DNA of 64,000 nt from Spirochaetes bacterium ADurb.Bin218. GTDB taxonomy: Bacteria > Spirochaetota > UBA4802 > UBA5550. The stretch spans positions 1-64,000 of the forward strand of contig MWCI01000001.1 of assembly GCA_002069965.1 (NCBI GenBank). Direction: 5' to 3'. A model generated the notes under the pieces. The model was not told the origin of the DNA, ran no database searches, and saw only the letters and a program-made list of their open reading frames with translations. Below, piece by piece: positions 41,866-49,444 of the stretch; the stretch's first letter is position 1, and each line of letters opens with the position of its first letter. Position numbers and translations under genes: made by a program.

Positions 41866-42933
41866 TTGGCTGAGTCATGTAAACTTGGAGCTCTTAATGC
41901 TCAGAGGCTAACAGAGTCTGTCACAGGTGCAGGTTGAGCTGCAAAAATAGGCCCGGGTGACCTATATGCTGTGATGAGAGATATCAAGATTAAGAGTGAT
42001 AGCAATGTTCTGGTGACTGCCTCCGATAAGGATGATGCAGGTGTTTATCGTATTTCGGATTCAATTGCTCTTATTCAGACTCTGGATTTTATAACTCCAA
42101 TATGCGATGATCCCTTTGAATATGGCCGTATTGCTGCATGTAATTCCCTCTCTGATGTTTATGCAATGGGTGGGAAACCTCTTACTGCTATGAATATAGT
42201 CGGGTTTCCAACAAAAAAATTCTCCCTTGATATTTTGCAAAAAATTCTTGAGGGAGGTCAATCTGTACTTGATGAAGCAGATGTGCGACTTCTTGGAGGC
42301 CACAGCGTTGATGATTCAGAAATGAAATATGGACTTTCTGTCACAGGTGTTGTACATCCTGATAAAATTTTGCGCAATAATTCAATACAGGAAGGGGATG
42401 TTCTTATACTTACAAAAGCTCTCGGAACAGGAATAATAGCCACAGCTATTAAAGCAGACATGGCAGAGGAGTCATCTATTTCGGAATTCATATTGTCCAT
42501 GACAACACTTAACAAATATGCCGCAGAGATTATGTTAAATTTTAATGTTCATGCCTGCACAGATGTGACAGGTTTTGGACTTGCGGGACACCTGCTTGAA
42601 ATGCTTGACGGGACATCTTTAGCTGTAGAAATTAATTCTAATAATTTACCACTTCTTCCACAGGTTGAGGATCTTGCCTCCTATGGGATTGTTCCTGGAG
42701 GTCTATACCGAAATAGGGATTACATAGGAACTGCCATAGATTTTTCATCTGATATAAAGACCATATACAAAGACATAGTTTTTGATCCTCAAACTTCAGG
42801 TGGGTTGCTTATTTCTTTAAATGAGAAGGATGCCTTTGACTTACTGAGCGCATTGCATAGTGCTGGAATAAAAAATGCCTCAATAATAGGTTCTTTTAAA
42901 ACTCTTTCAGATAAAAAGATATATATAAGATAA
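41866..42933 (+). CDS. selD: Selenophosphate synthase with in-frame UGA selenocysteine
   Basis: SelD makes selenophosphate from selenide and ATP. The frame starts at TTG 41866 (AAGGAG upstream), reads 23 codons to an in-frame TGA at 41935-41937, and continues to 42933, giving 355 aa, the family's normal length. Around the TGA the product reads LTESVTGAG-U-AAKIGPGDL, matching the active-site pattern G-x-G-(C/U)-x2-K-I-x-P, so the codon is Sec at the catalytic Cys position, followed by the essential Lys. Downstream, ATP-binding motifs DDAGVYRISD, ALIQTLDFITP, LLGGHSVDD and VTGFGLAGHL are intact. A start at GTG 41971 would lose the active site. A SECIS-like hairpin follows the UGA. Confidence 0.93.
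41935..41969 (+). promoter_or_regulatory. UGA selenocysteine codon and SECIS-like hairpin of selD
   Basis: After TGA (41935-41937), GCA (41941-41943) and ATAGG (41947-41951) pair with CCTAT (41961-41965) and TGC (41967-41969). The apical loop is CCCGGGTGA, with the G-U exposed as in bacterial SECIS elements read by SelB, centred about 20 bases after the UGA. Confidence 0.75.
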
Positions 42934-43110
42934 TATGTTTTGATAGCCTCAGGCTATGAAGTATAGAGTTATAGTTTTATTATGCCTTTTTTGATATAAT
43001 AATTTTATAAATGAATTTAATAATAAAATTTTGAAATAAGGTTGTAATTTTAAAAACAGATTGTAAAATATGTTTTGTCTCAAAATCTTTCAAATAATTT
43101 GGAGGTTTTT

Positions 43111-44847
43111 ATGGATAAGATTCTGCGTATCGATATGGGTGCACCAGGTGGCCCAAAAGTAAAGGTTGATGGATTGGGCTCATATGCCGGACTTGGAGGC
43201 CGTGCCTTGACCTCTATGATTGTGGCTACTGAGGTTGATCCTATGGCAAATCCATTGGGAGCAGAGAACAAACTTGTAATTGCTCCAGGTCTTCTAAGTG
43301 GAACTGCTGCTGCAATGTCTGGCAGAATTTCCATTGGTTGTAAGAGTCCTCTTACTGGGGGGATAAAAGAAGCTAATGCAGGAGGTCAACCAGCTCAGGT
43401 TCTGGCAAGGCTTGGCTATGCTGCTATTGTTCTTGAAGGGAATGCACCGGAGGGTAAACTTTATAAAGTTTATATAAACAAGGAAGGCGTAAAAATCGAA
43501 CCCGCAGATGACTACAAGATGCTTCCAAATTATGATCTCATTGATAAGATAAAGGCTTCTTATGGCGATAAGGTAGCCTGTATATCAATTGGGCCTGCAG
43601 GAGAGATGAAGCTATCTGCTGCATCCATTGCCTGCACAGATATGGAGTTCAGGCCAACAAGACATGCTGGAAGAGGTGGTGTTGGTGCTGTAATGGGTGC
43701 CAAAGGTGTTAAGGTTATCATTCTTGATGATAGTGGACTACAAAATAGGGAACCGAAGGATCCTGAAAAATTCAGGGAAGCAAATAAAAAATGGGTTGAT
43801 GGCCTCAGAAGCCATTCAGTTACAGGAACTGCTCTACCAACTTATGGGACAAATGTTCTTTCAAATATTATAAATGAATCAGGTGGTTTCCCCACAAGAA
43901 ATTTCAAAGAAGGCAAGTTTGAAGGTGTGTCAGCAATAAGCGGTGAGACATTTGCGGACATTGAAACAAAACGCGGTGGCAATCCAACTCATGGCTGCCA
44001 TAGGGGATGTGTAATTAGATGCTCAGGTATATATGTTGACAAAAATGGAAATTATCTCACAAAACAGCCAGAGTATGAGACTGTATGGGCACACGGTGCA
44101 AACTGTGGTATTGATGATCCTGATACAATTGCAATGCTTGATTATCTTGATGATAACTATGGTCTTGATACAATCGATATGGGTGCTGCCATTGGCGTTG
44201 CCATGGAAGCAGGGATTATCCCATTTGGAGATAAAGAAGGAGCTATAAACCTTATCAAAGAAGTGGGCAAGGGCAGCTATCTTGGAAGAATTATTGGAAG
44301 TGGTGCTGCTGTCACAGCAAAGGTCTTTGGAGTGGAAAGGGCTCCTGTTGTTAAAGGTCAGGCAATGCCAGCATACGATCCAAGGGCTATTCAGGGTATA
44401 GGTGTTACCTATGCAACAAGCACAATGGGTGCAGATCATACAGCTGGCTATTGTATTGCTACAAACATTTTAAAGGTTGGAGGCTTTGTTGATCCTCTCA
44501 AGCCAGAGGGTCAGGTTGAGCTTTCCCGTAACCTACAGATAGCAACTGCTGCAGTTGACTCAACTGGTATGTGTCTATTCATTGCCTTTGCTATATTGGA
44601 TCAGCCAGAGACATTCCAGGCTTTGATTGATATGATCAATGCCTTCTATGGACTCAATCTTGATGCTGATGGAGTAGCAGATCTCGGCAAAAAGGTATTG
44701 AAAGCAGAGAGAGATTTTAACAAAAAGGCAGGATTTACTGCAGCTCATGACAGGCTGCCGAAGTATTTCTATACAGAGAAGCTTCCTCCTCATAATGTTG
44801 TATTTCAGGTAACAGATGAGGAGCTTGATAGTGTATTTAATTTTTAG
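43111..44847 (+). CDS. Aldehyde:ferredoxin oxidoreductase family enzyme (tungsten/molybdopterin)
   Basis: The 578-aa protein has AOR N-terminal and C-terminal domains. Visible are the pterin-binding GLGGRALTSMIV, GPAGEMKLSAASIA, RHAGRGGVGAVMGAKGVK, and [4Fe-4S] ligands Cys296, Cys300 and Cys304 (GCHRGCVIRC, spaced C-x3-C-x3-C rather than the usual C-x2-C-x3-C) plus Cys488 (DSTGMC). AORs oxidise aldehydes to acids with ferredoxin, in the cytosol, using W-bis-pterin. The subfamily and aldehyde are not identified. ATG 43111 has GGAGG upstream. The unknown gene and moaD-like gene follow in the same direction. Confidence 0.88.
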   Translation: MDKILRIDMGAPGGPKVKVDGLGSYAGLGGRALTSMIVATEVDPMANPLGAENKLVIAPGLLSGTAAAMSGRISIGCKSPLTGGIKEANAGGQPAQVLARLGYAAIVLEGNAPEGKLYKVYINKEGVKIEPADDYKMLPNYDLIDKIKASYGDKVACISIGPAGEMKLSAASIACTDMEFRPTRHAGRGGVGAVMGAKGVKVIILDDSGLQNREPKDPEKFREANKKWVDGLRSHSVTGTALPTYGTNVLSNIINESGGFPTRNFKEGKFEGVSAISGETFADIETKRGGNPTHGCHRGCVIRCSGIYVDKNGNYLTKQPEYETVWAHGANCGIDDPDTIAMLDYLDDNYGLDTIDMGAAIGVAMEAGIIPFGDKEGAINLIKEVGKGSYLGRIIGSGAAVTAKVFGVERAPVVKGQAMPAYDPRAIQGIGVTYATSTMGADHTAGYCIATNILKVGGFVDPLKPEGQVELSRNLQIATAAVDSTGMCLFIAFAILDQPETFQALIDMINAFYGLNLDADGVADLGKKVLKAERDFNKKAGFTAAHDRLPKYFYTEKLPPHNVVFQVTDEELDSVFNF

Positions 44848-44860
44848 AAGGTAGATAACA

Positions 44861-44897
44861 TTTAGAGGCATTGTGTCTGTGGCACTTTGCCTCTAAA
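44861..44897 (+). other. Inter-gene hairpin between the AOR gene and the next gene
   Basis: TTTAGAGGCA (44861-44870) pairs perfectly with TGCCTCTAAA (44888-44897) around a 17-base loop. No T-run follows, so it is more likely an mRNA-stability or attenuation element than a simple terminator. Confidence 0.6.
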
Positions 44898-44935
44898 GTT
44901 GAAACTATTGCAATATTGCGCCTGGAGGTGCAGCC

Positions 44936-45511
44936 ATGAAAAAGATTTATGCCCCTCTTCCTGAATTACAGGAGATCCTGTTTTATGAACTCCAAAGCGG
45001 TTTTTATGTAATTTCTGTTGATGCGGTTAATATCCGCTCCTTTCTCAAAGATTTTTGTCGTATTGATGAGCAATATATTAAAAATAAAATCAAGACGATT
45101 TTTCACAATGGAAATCCTGTTGATAATATCGATAGTGTAAAGGTAAGGGATGGTTCTGTTCTTGCTCTTTCTGGTGCAATGCCTGGGCTTGTTGGCGCAA
45201 TGATGAGAATACAAAGTCCCTATGCTGTAATGAGAGATACAATTACTGATAAAGGAGGGGAAATTATCTCATCTGGAAAGGATATATGTGTGAGGGTTAA
45301 GCTTTTTAACGTGGTTCTTCATGATTGGGCTATGGATTTTATTTCCAGAGGAGTTATTCTTGATAAGTCCGATCTAATTCGTATATTTAAGAAGCTCCCA
45401 CAGTTAGTTAATAATAATTATTTATTTGACACTGACGAAAAACCAATGACTTTTTCTGATATAGAAAACTCAACCTTTGAAAAATTTATTCTCTGGACAG
45501 AAAGGCCCTAA
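44936..45511 (+). CDS. Unknown protein in the AOR/MoaD cluster
   Basis: I do not recognise this 191-aa soluble protein with certainty. The middle, IFHNGNPVDNIDSVKVRDG followed by LALSGAMPGLVGAMM, has a look of a beta-grasp or pterin-cluster accessory protein, and it lies directly between the AOR gene and a MoaD-like gene, whose start is one base after its stop. GGAGG stands 8 bases ahead of the ATG. It may assist cofactor insertion or sulfuration of the AOR (inference from place only). Confidence 0.7.
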   Translation: MKKIYAPLPELQEILFYELQSGFYVISVDAVNIRSFLKDFCRIDEQYIKNKIKTIFHNGNPVDNIDSVKVRDGSVLALSGAMPGLVGAMMRIQSPYAVMRDTITDKGGEIISSGKDICVRVKLFNVVLHDWAMDFISRGVILDKSDLIRIFKKLPQLVNNNYLFDTDEKPMTFSDIENSTFEKFILWTERP

Positions 45512-45512
45512 G

Positions 45513-45737
45513 ATGAAGCTCAGAGTTAAACTTTTTGCTACCTTAAGGAATGGTCGCTTTGATATAAAGGAGATGGAACTTCCCGATGAATGCAAGGTTT
45601 TGGATTTGATTAAACTTCTAAAAATAGATCAAAAAGATGCAGCCATTATTTTTATCAATGGAATTCATGGAGATTTTGACTCTCTTTTAAAAGAAAATGA
45701 TGAGGTCTCAATCTTTCCTCCTGTTGGTGGTGGATAA
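45513..45737 (+). CDS. MoaD/ThiS-like ubiquitin-fold sulfur carrier
   Basis: The 74-aa beta-grasp protein starts LRVKLFATLRNG and ends DEVSIFPPVGGG with the C-terminal Gly-Gly that carries thiocarboxylate in MoaD. It supplies the dithiolene sulfurs of molybdopterin/tungstopterin. ATG 45513 is chosen over the in-frame ATG at 45477, which lies in the preceding gene. The AOR upstream needs a tungstopterin, so this is probably its dedicated carrier; MoaE and other moa genes are not in the window. Confidence 0.85.
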   Translation: MKLRVKLFATLRNGRFDIKEMELPDECKVLDLIKLLKIDQKDAAIIFINGIHGDFDSLLKENDEVSIFPPVGGG

Positions 45738-46112
45738 TTTTTTTCACTCTTCCTCTTCCTGGATTGTTGGTAAGCCTTATCCATCAAAAAGAGATTTAAT
45801 TTCTTTAAAATCGAATTGTTGAATTACCCTTCGCTATTTCCTTGACAAAACAGCTAGGAAGTTCTACTAATTATATTAGTAGTTCCAATCCTATCTCATT
45901 TTTTTATTAGATATTTTTTGGTCAAAAACATCTTAAAAATTTGCGGTGGAATTGGCTATTGTTTTATTTATTATTCATTTTTCCTAAAAATACTGAATGA
46001 GTCAAAAATATTAATATTTACAAAAAAAAATGTATTACTGTAAAATATCTATTTATAATTTAGATATTCCCTTATTTCTTCTGACACAAATAATTGGTTA
46101 GAGGGTTGCAGA
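45738..46112. other. Intergenic region with a promoter and a 19-bp palindrome
   Basis: This 375-base gap precedes the DUF1178 gene. I find no coding frame with a ribosome binding site; the one notable element is the promoter/operator at 45842-45882. The last 200 bases are AT-rich and otherwise blank. Confidence 0.5.
45842..45882 (+). promoter_or_regulatory. Promoter overlapped by a perfect palindrome
   Basis: TTGACA (45842-45847), a 17-base spacer and TACTAA (45865-45870). The -10 lies within CTACTAATTATATTAGTAG (45864-45882), an 8-bp perfect inverted repeat about TAT. A protein bound there would block the -10. Confidence 0.5.
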
Positions 46113-46523
46113 ATGATAAACATTGATTTTGAGTGCGAAAATCAACATCAATTTGAGGGATGTTTTAAGGATTACGAATCTTTTAAAAAGCAGCAGGAGA
46201 TGGGGCTCATTGAGTGCCCTTTGTGCAATACAATGAATGTCAAGAGAATTTATAAAGGCTGCTCAATACATACAAAAAAGTCCAAGGAAGGTCAAGGAAA
46301 GACTCCTAACTTCTGGCAATACCTTGAGGCCTTTAACAATTATGTAAAAAATAACTTTGAATATGTTGGAAATTCTTTTCCAGATAAAGCAAGAGCGATA
46401 TATTATGGCCTTGAGGAAAAAAAGAATATATATGGGGATGTAACACCCTCAGAGGCAAAGGAATTAGTCGAAGAGGGTATAGGAGTTTTTCCTATTATAG
46501 ACACAGAAAAACTTATCAATTGA
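46113..46523 (+). CDS. DUF1178 family protein
   Basis: This 136-aa protein has the family's N-terminal zinc-ribbon-like start: NIDFECENQHQFEGCF, CPLCNTMNVKRI with two or three Cys, a Lys-rich linker, and a helical C-terminal part with NNFEYVGNSFPDKARAIYYG. The function of the family is not known; four cysteines may bind zinc. GAGGG lies before ATG 46113. It heads a run of plus-strand genes. Confidence 0.82.
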   Translation: MINIDFECENQHQFEGCFKDYESFKKQQEMGLIECPLCNTMNVKRIYKGCSIHTKKSKEGQGKTPNFWQYLEAFNNYVKNNFEYVGNSFPDKARAIYYGLEEKKNIYGDVTPSEAKELVEEGIGVFPIIDTEKLIN

Positions 46524-46542
46524 TATAATAAATTTTGAGGGC

Positions 46543-47715
46543 ATGATGGCAGAAAAAAAATTAAAAATACTTATTGTGAATTATGAGTTTCCACCGCTTG
46601 GAGGCGGAGGAGGAGTCGCTACGCTGGATCTTGGACTTGAATGGGTAAAGGAGGCTCAGGTTGATATTCTTACATCACATTTTAAGGGTTTACCTTTCTA
46701 TGAAAATCTCAATGGCATAAATGTTTACAGAACAAAAATTTTTTTTAGAACTTCACGAGATGCAGCTACCTTTGTATCAATGGCAAGCTATTTAATCACT
46801 GGATTTTTTAAAGGAATTTCCCTTGTCAGAAAAAATAGATATGATGTTATAAATACTCATTTTGCAGTTCCATCAGGTCCTCTTGGATACATTCTTTCTA
46901 AGGTTTTTTCTATACCAAATGTTTTATCTTTACATGGAGGTGATATTTATGACCCAAGCAAAAAACTTTCCCCCCATGATAGTGCAATATTTAAACCTGT
47001 TGTGAAATTTATCTTAAACAGTGCAACTAAGATTGTTGCTCAATCAAGCAACACAAGGGATAATGCGTTAAAATACTATAGCCCTAAAAATGATGTGGAT
47101 ATAATCCCCCTGGCATTTCATCCACCAAAGACTCCAAGGGTTACCAGAAAAAAACTTGCCTTGAGCGATGATGACTTTTATGTTATAACCATAGGCAGGC
47201 TCATTAAACGTAAATCCATACAGACCTTATTGTATGCTATCAAACAGATAAAAAATGAGAAAATAAAGCTCTTAATTGTAGGTGATGGCCCAGAAAAAGA
47301 CTATCTATCTTCGATTGTTGCTGCAGAAAAATTAGAGGGGAGAGTAAAGTTCTTAGGATTCCTTGAGGATGATGATAAATATAAATTTTTAAGTCTCTGT
47401 GATGTCTTTGCCTTAACTTCTCTTCATGAAGGTTTTGGGATTGTTTTTATGGAAGCTATGGCCATGGGACTTCCCATTGTATGCACCAATCATGGCGGGC
47501 AGGTGGATTTTTTAAAAGACAAAGAAAATGCAATACTTATAAATGTAGGTGACCATAATAAGTGCGCAGAGGGAATTATGACTTTATATAAAAATAAAAA
47601 GCTATATCAAAAACTTGCTAATAATAATAAAAAGAAGGTCAAGGATTTTTATGCACCTGCTGTGGCAAGCCGATATATGGAGATATTTAAATCTCTCTCT
47701 GATAGAGATAAATGA
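46543..47715 (+). CDS. GT4-family glycosyltransferase
   Basis: The 390-aa GT-B glycosyltransferase starts KILIVNYEFPPLGGGGGVATL, includes a Rossmann C-half with VITIGRLIKRKSIQTLLYAI, LLIVGDGPEKDYL, and the nucleotide-sugar loop HEGFGIVFMEAMAMGLPIV (E-x7-E). It transfers a sugar from an NDP-sugar to a surface glycan or lipid; donor and acceptor are unknown. Two ATGs in a row (46543, 46546) follow GAGGG. Its stop overlaps the next start as ATGA. Confidence 0.9.
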   Translation: MMAEKKLKILIVNYEFPPLGGGGGVATLDLGLEWVKEAQVDILTSHFKGLPFYENLNGINVYRTKIFFRTSRDAATFVSMASYLITGFFKGISLVRKNRYDVINTHFAVPSGPLGYILSKVFSIPNVLSLHGGDIYDPSKKLSPHDSAIFKPVVKFILNSATKIVAQSSNTRDNALKYYSPKNDVDIIPLAFHPPKTPRVTRKKLALSDDDFYVITIGRLIKRKSIQTLLYAIKQIKNEKIKLLIVGDGPEKDYLSSIVAAEKLEGRVKFLGFLEDDDKYKFLSLCDVFALTSLHEGFGIVFMEAMAMGLPIVCTNHGGQVDFLKDKENAILINVGDHNKCAEGIMTLYKNKKLYQKLANNNKKKVKDFYAPAVASRYMEIFKSLSDRDK

Positions 47716-48365
47716 TTATGAAACAAAAGATAGCACTCATAAGCAAAAGTCCAGAGGTCTCAGATGACATTAAATCTAATCTTGTGGATTTTGAGGTAGA
47801 AACTTTCAAAAATATTGATTATGTTAGTCCCAATGAATTTCAGATTTTCTTTGTTGATTATGATGATATTGGTGCCTCTGATTCTGCACAGTTTTATCTT
47901 TCAAGATTGCGTAAAAAAATTTTAGAAACTCCTGTAATTCTGATTTTCCGGGTCAATACAATCTTTGAAATGGATGATAAGTGGTTTTTCAATGATTTTA
48001 TTCTCTATCCTTTTAGAAAGGGAGAATTGCAGGCTCGAATTAAAAAACTCATTGGTGAAATTTTTGCCCGGGATGAAGAGATAATAGCTGGTCATCTTCG
48101 CATAAACTTCAAAGAATATACAGTCTATTCTGGGGATGAAAAGCTCGAACTGACATATAAGGAGTTTGAGTTGCTCAGACTTTTTCTTGAAAACAAAGGA
48201 GTTGTTTTTTCCAGAAAGGATATTCTTGAGAGGATTTGGGGCATGGATTACATTGGTGGTACAAGAACAGTTGATGTCCACATTAGAAGACTCAGAAGTA
48301 AAATAGGGGATGACTTCAATTCTATTATAGAAACAGTGCGCAATGTCGGCTATAAGTGCAAATAA
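47712..48365 (+). CDS. OmpR-type winged-helix regulator with degenerate receiver
   Basis: The 217-aa DNA-binding protein has an OmpR/PhoB winged helix at about 125-217 (FKEYTVYSGDEKLELTYKEF, ENKGVVFSRKDILERIWG, TRTVDVHIRRLRSKIGDD) that is complete. The N-terminal receiver is degenerate: the acidic pair is replaced (ALISKSPEV), the switch Lys is Tyr (LYPF), while one central Asp remains (FFVDYDD). It probably works without phosphorylation. It overlaps the glycosyltransferase stop and has no histidine kinase beside it; ATG 47718 is an alternative start. Confidence 0.85.
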   Translation: MIMKQKIALISKSPEVSDDIKSNLVDFEVETFKNIDYVSPNEFQIFFVDYDDIGASDSAQFYLSRLRKKILETPVILIFRVNTIFEMDDKWFFNDFILYPFRKGELQARIKKLIGEIFARDEEIIAGHLRINFKEYTVYSGDEKLELTYKEFELLRLFLENKGVVFSRKDILERIWGMDYIGGTRTVDVHIRRLRSKIGDDFNSIIETVRNVGYKCK

Positions 48366-48376
48366 TAGTTTAATGT

Positions 48377-48405
48377 TTGACATATTAAAAATAAACTTGT
48401 CTTAT
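48377..48405 (+). promoter_or_regulatory. Possible promoter of the peptide transporter operon
   Basis: Consensus TTGACA (48377-48382), a 17-base spacer and a weak -10, TCTTAT (48400-48405), 22 bases before the yejB-like start. Confidence 0.4.
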
Positions 48406-48426
48406 GTCTCATTAAGGTCTTAAAAA

Positions 48427-49440
48427 ATGAATGCATACATAATAAGAAGAATATTGCTGATTGTTCCTACTTTTATAGGCATAACTTTAATGGTTTTTGC
48501 CATAACGCGTTTTGTGCCAGGTGGTCCAATAGAGAGGATGATAGCAGCAGCTCAACAGTCATCCATGAGTAGAGGCTTTAACAAAATGAATGAGACTCCT
48601 CTCTCTGCCTCACAACTTGAAGAGCTGAAAAAATTTTATGGCTTTGACAAACCTATTATCGTAAGCTATGGCCAGTGGCTTTATAATGTTGCTACCTTTG
48701 ATCTTGGCACCTCAACAAGATATTATGAGCCAGTGTGGGATATAATTAAAAGCAAACTCCCAGTTTCTCTATTTTACGGCATTATGGCAATGATTATTAG
48801 CTATTCGGTCTGTATACCCCTTGGTATATTGAAAGCTCTTAAACATAAAACAAAGCTTGACAATATTACCTCTGTAATTGTTTTTATAGGATATGCCATT
48901 CCCAACTATATAGTCGCAATAATATTGCTTTTAATATTTTCTTCATGGCTTGATATTTTTCCTCTTGGCGGCTTTGTCAGTGATAACTTTCATGAGCTGT
49001 CCTTTGTGGGGAAATTTATTGATATTTTATATCATGCTGTATTGCCACTTATTTCTTACATGGCTGGCAGTTTTGCAGTGATGACATTTATGATGAAAAA
49101 TTCCTTAATGGATTATCTTGCCTCTGATTTTATGAGAACAGCTATTGCTAAGGGTATGACTTTTCGACAGGCGGTATTGGGTCATGCTCTTAGGAATAGT
49201 TTAATCCCACTTGCTACTCACTTTGGCAACAATATATCTTTAATTTTAACCGGTTCTTATCTTATAGAAAAGATTTTTAATATTGATGGAATAGGTTTAC
49301 TTGGTCTTGAATCTGTCATTGAAAGGGATTATCCAGTTGTAATGGGAATTCTTGTTATCTCATCTCTTTTATTTATGACTGGAAATATACTTTCTGATAT
49401 ATGCGTTGCACTTGTTGATCCAAGGGTGAGGTTTGAGTAG
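48427..49440 (+). CDS. yejB: Peptide ABC transporter permease, YejB-like
   Basis: The 337-aa inner-membrane permease has a DppB/OppB-type N-terminal helix (RRILLIVPTFIGITLMVFAI), RFVPGGPIERM, and the EAA loop MRTAIAKGMTFRQAVLGHALRN followed by PLATHFG. An inserted loop after TM1 and the yej-like order point to the YejABEF branch. It pairs with the YejE-like permease. It opens a five-gene ABC importer operon. Confidence 0.9.
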   Translation: MNAYIIRRILLIVPTFIGITLMVFAITRFVPGGPIERMIAAAQQSSMSRGFNKMNETPLSASQLEELKKFYGFDKPIIVSYGQWLYNVATFDLGTSTRYYEPVWDIIKSKLPVSLFYGIMAMIISYSVCIPLGILKALKHKTKLDNITSVIVFIGYAIPNYIVAIILLLIFSSWLDIFPLGGFVSDNFHELSFVGKFIDILYHAVLPLISYMAGSFAVMTFMMKNSLMDYLASDFMRTAIAKGMTFRQAVLGHALRNSLIPLATHFGNNISLILTGSYLIEKIFNIDGIGLLGLESVIERDYPVVMGILVISSLLFMTGNILSDICVALVDPRVRFE

Positions 49441-49444
49441 ATAT

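Noticed and set aside
41971-42933. selD starting at GTG 41971
   Set aside because: This would remove the active-site segment. The TTG start at 41866 with an in-frame UGA gives the full-length family protein.
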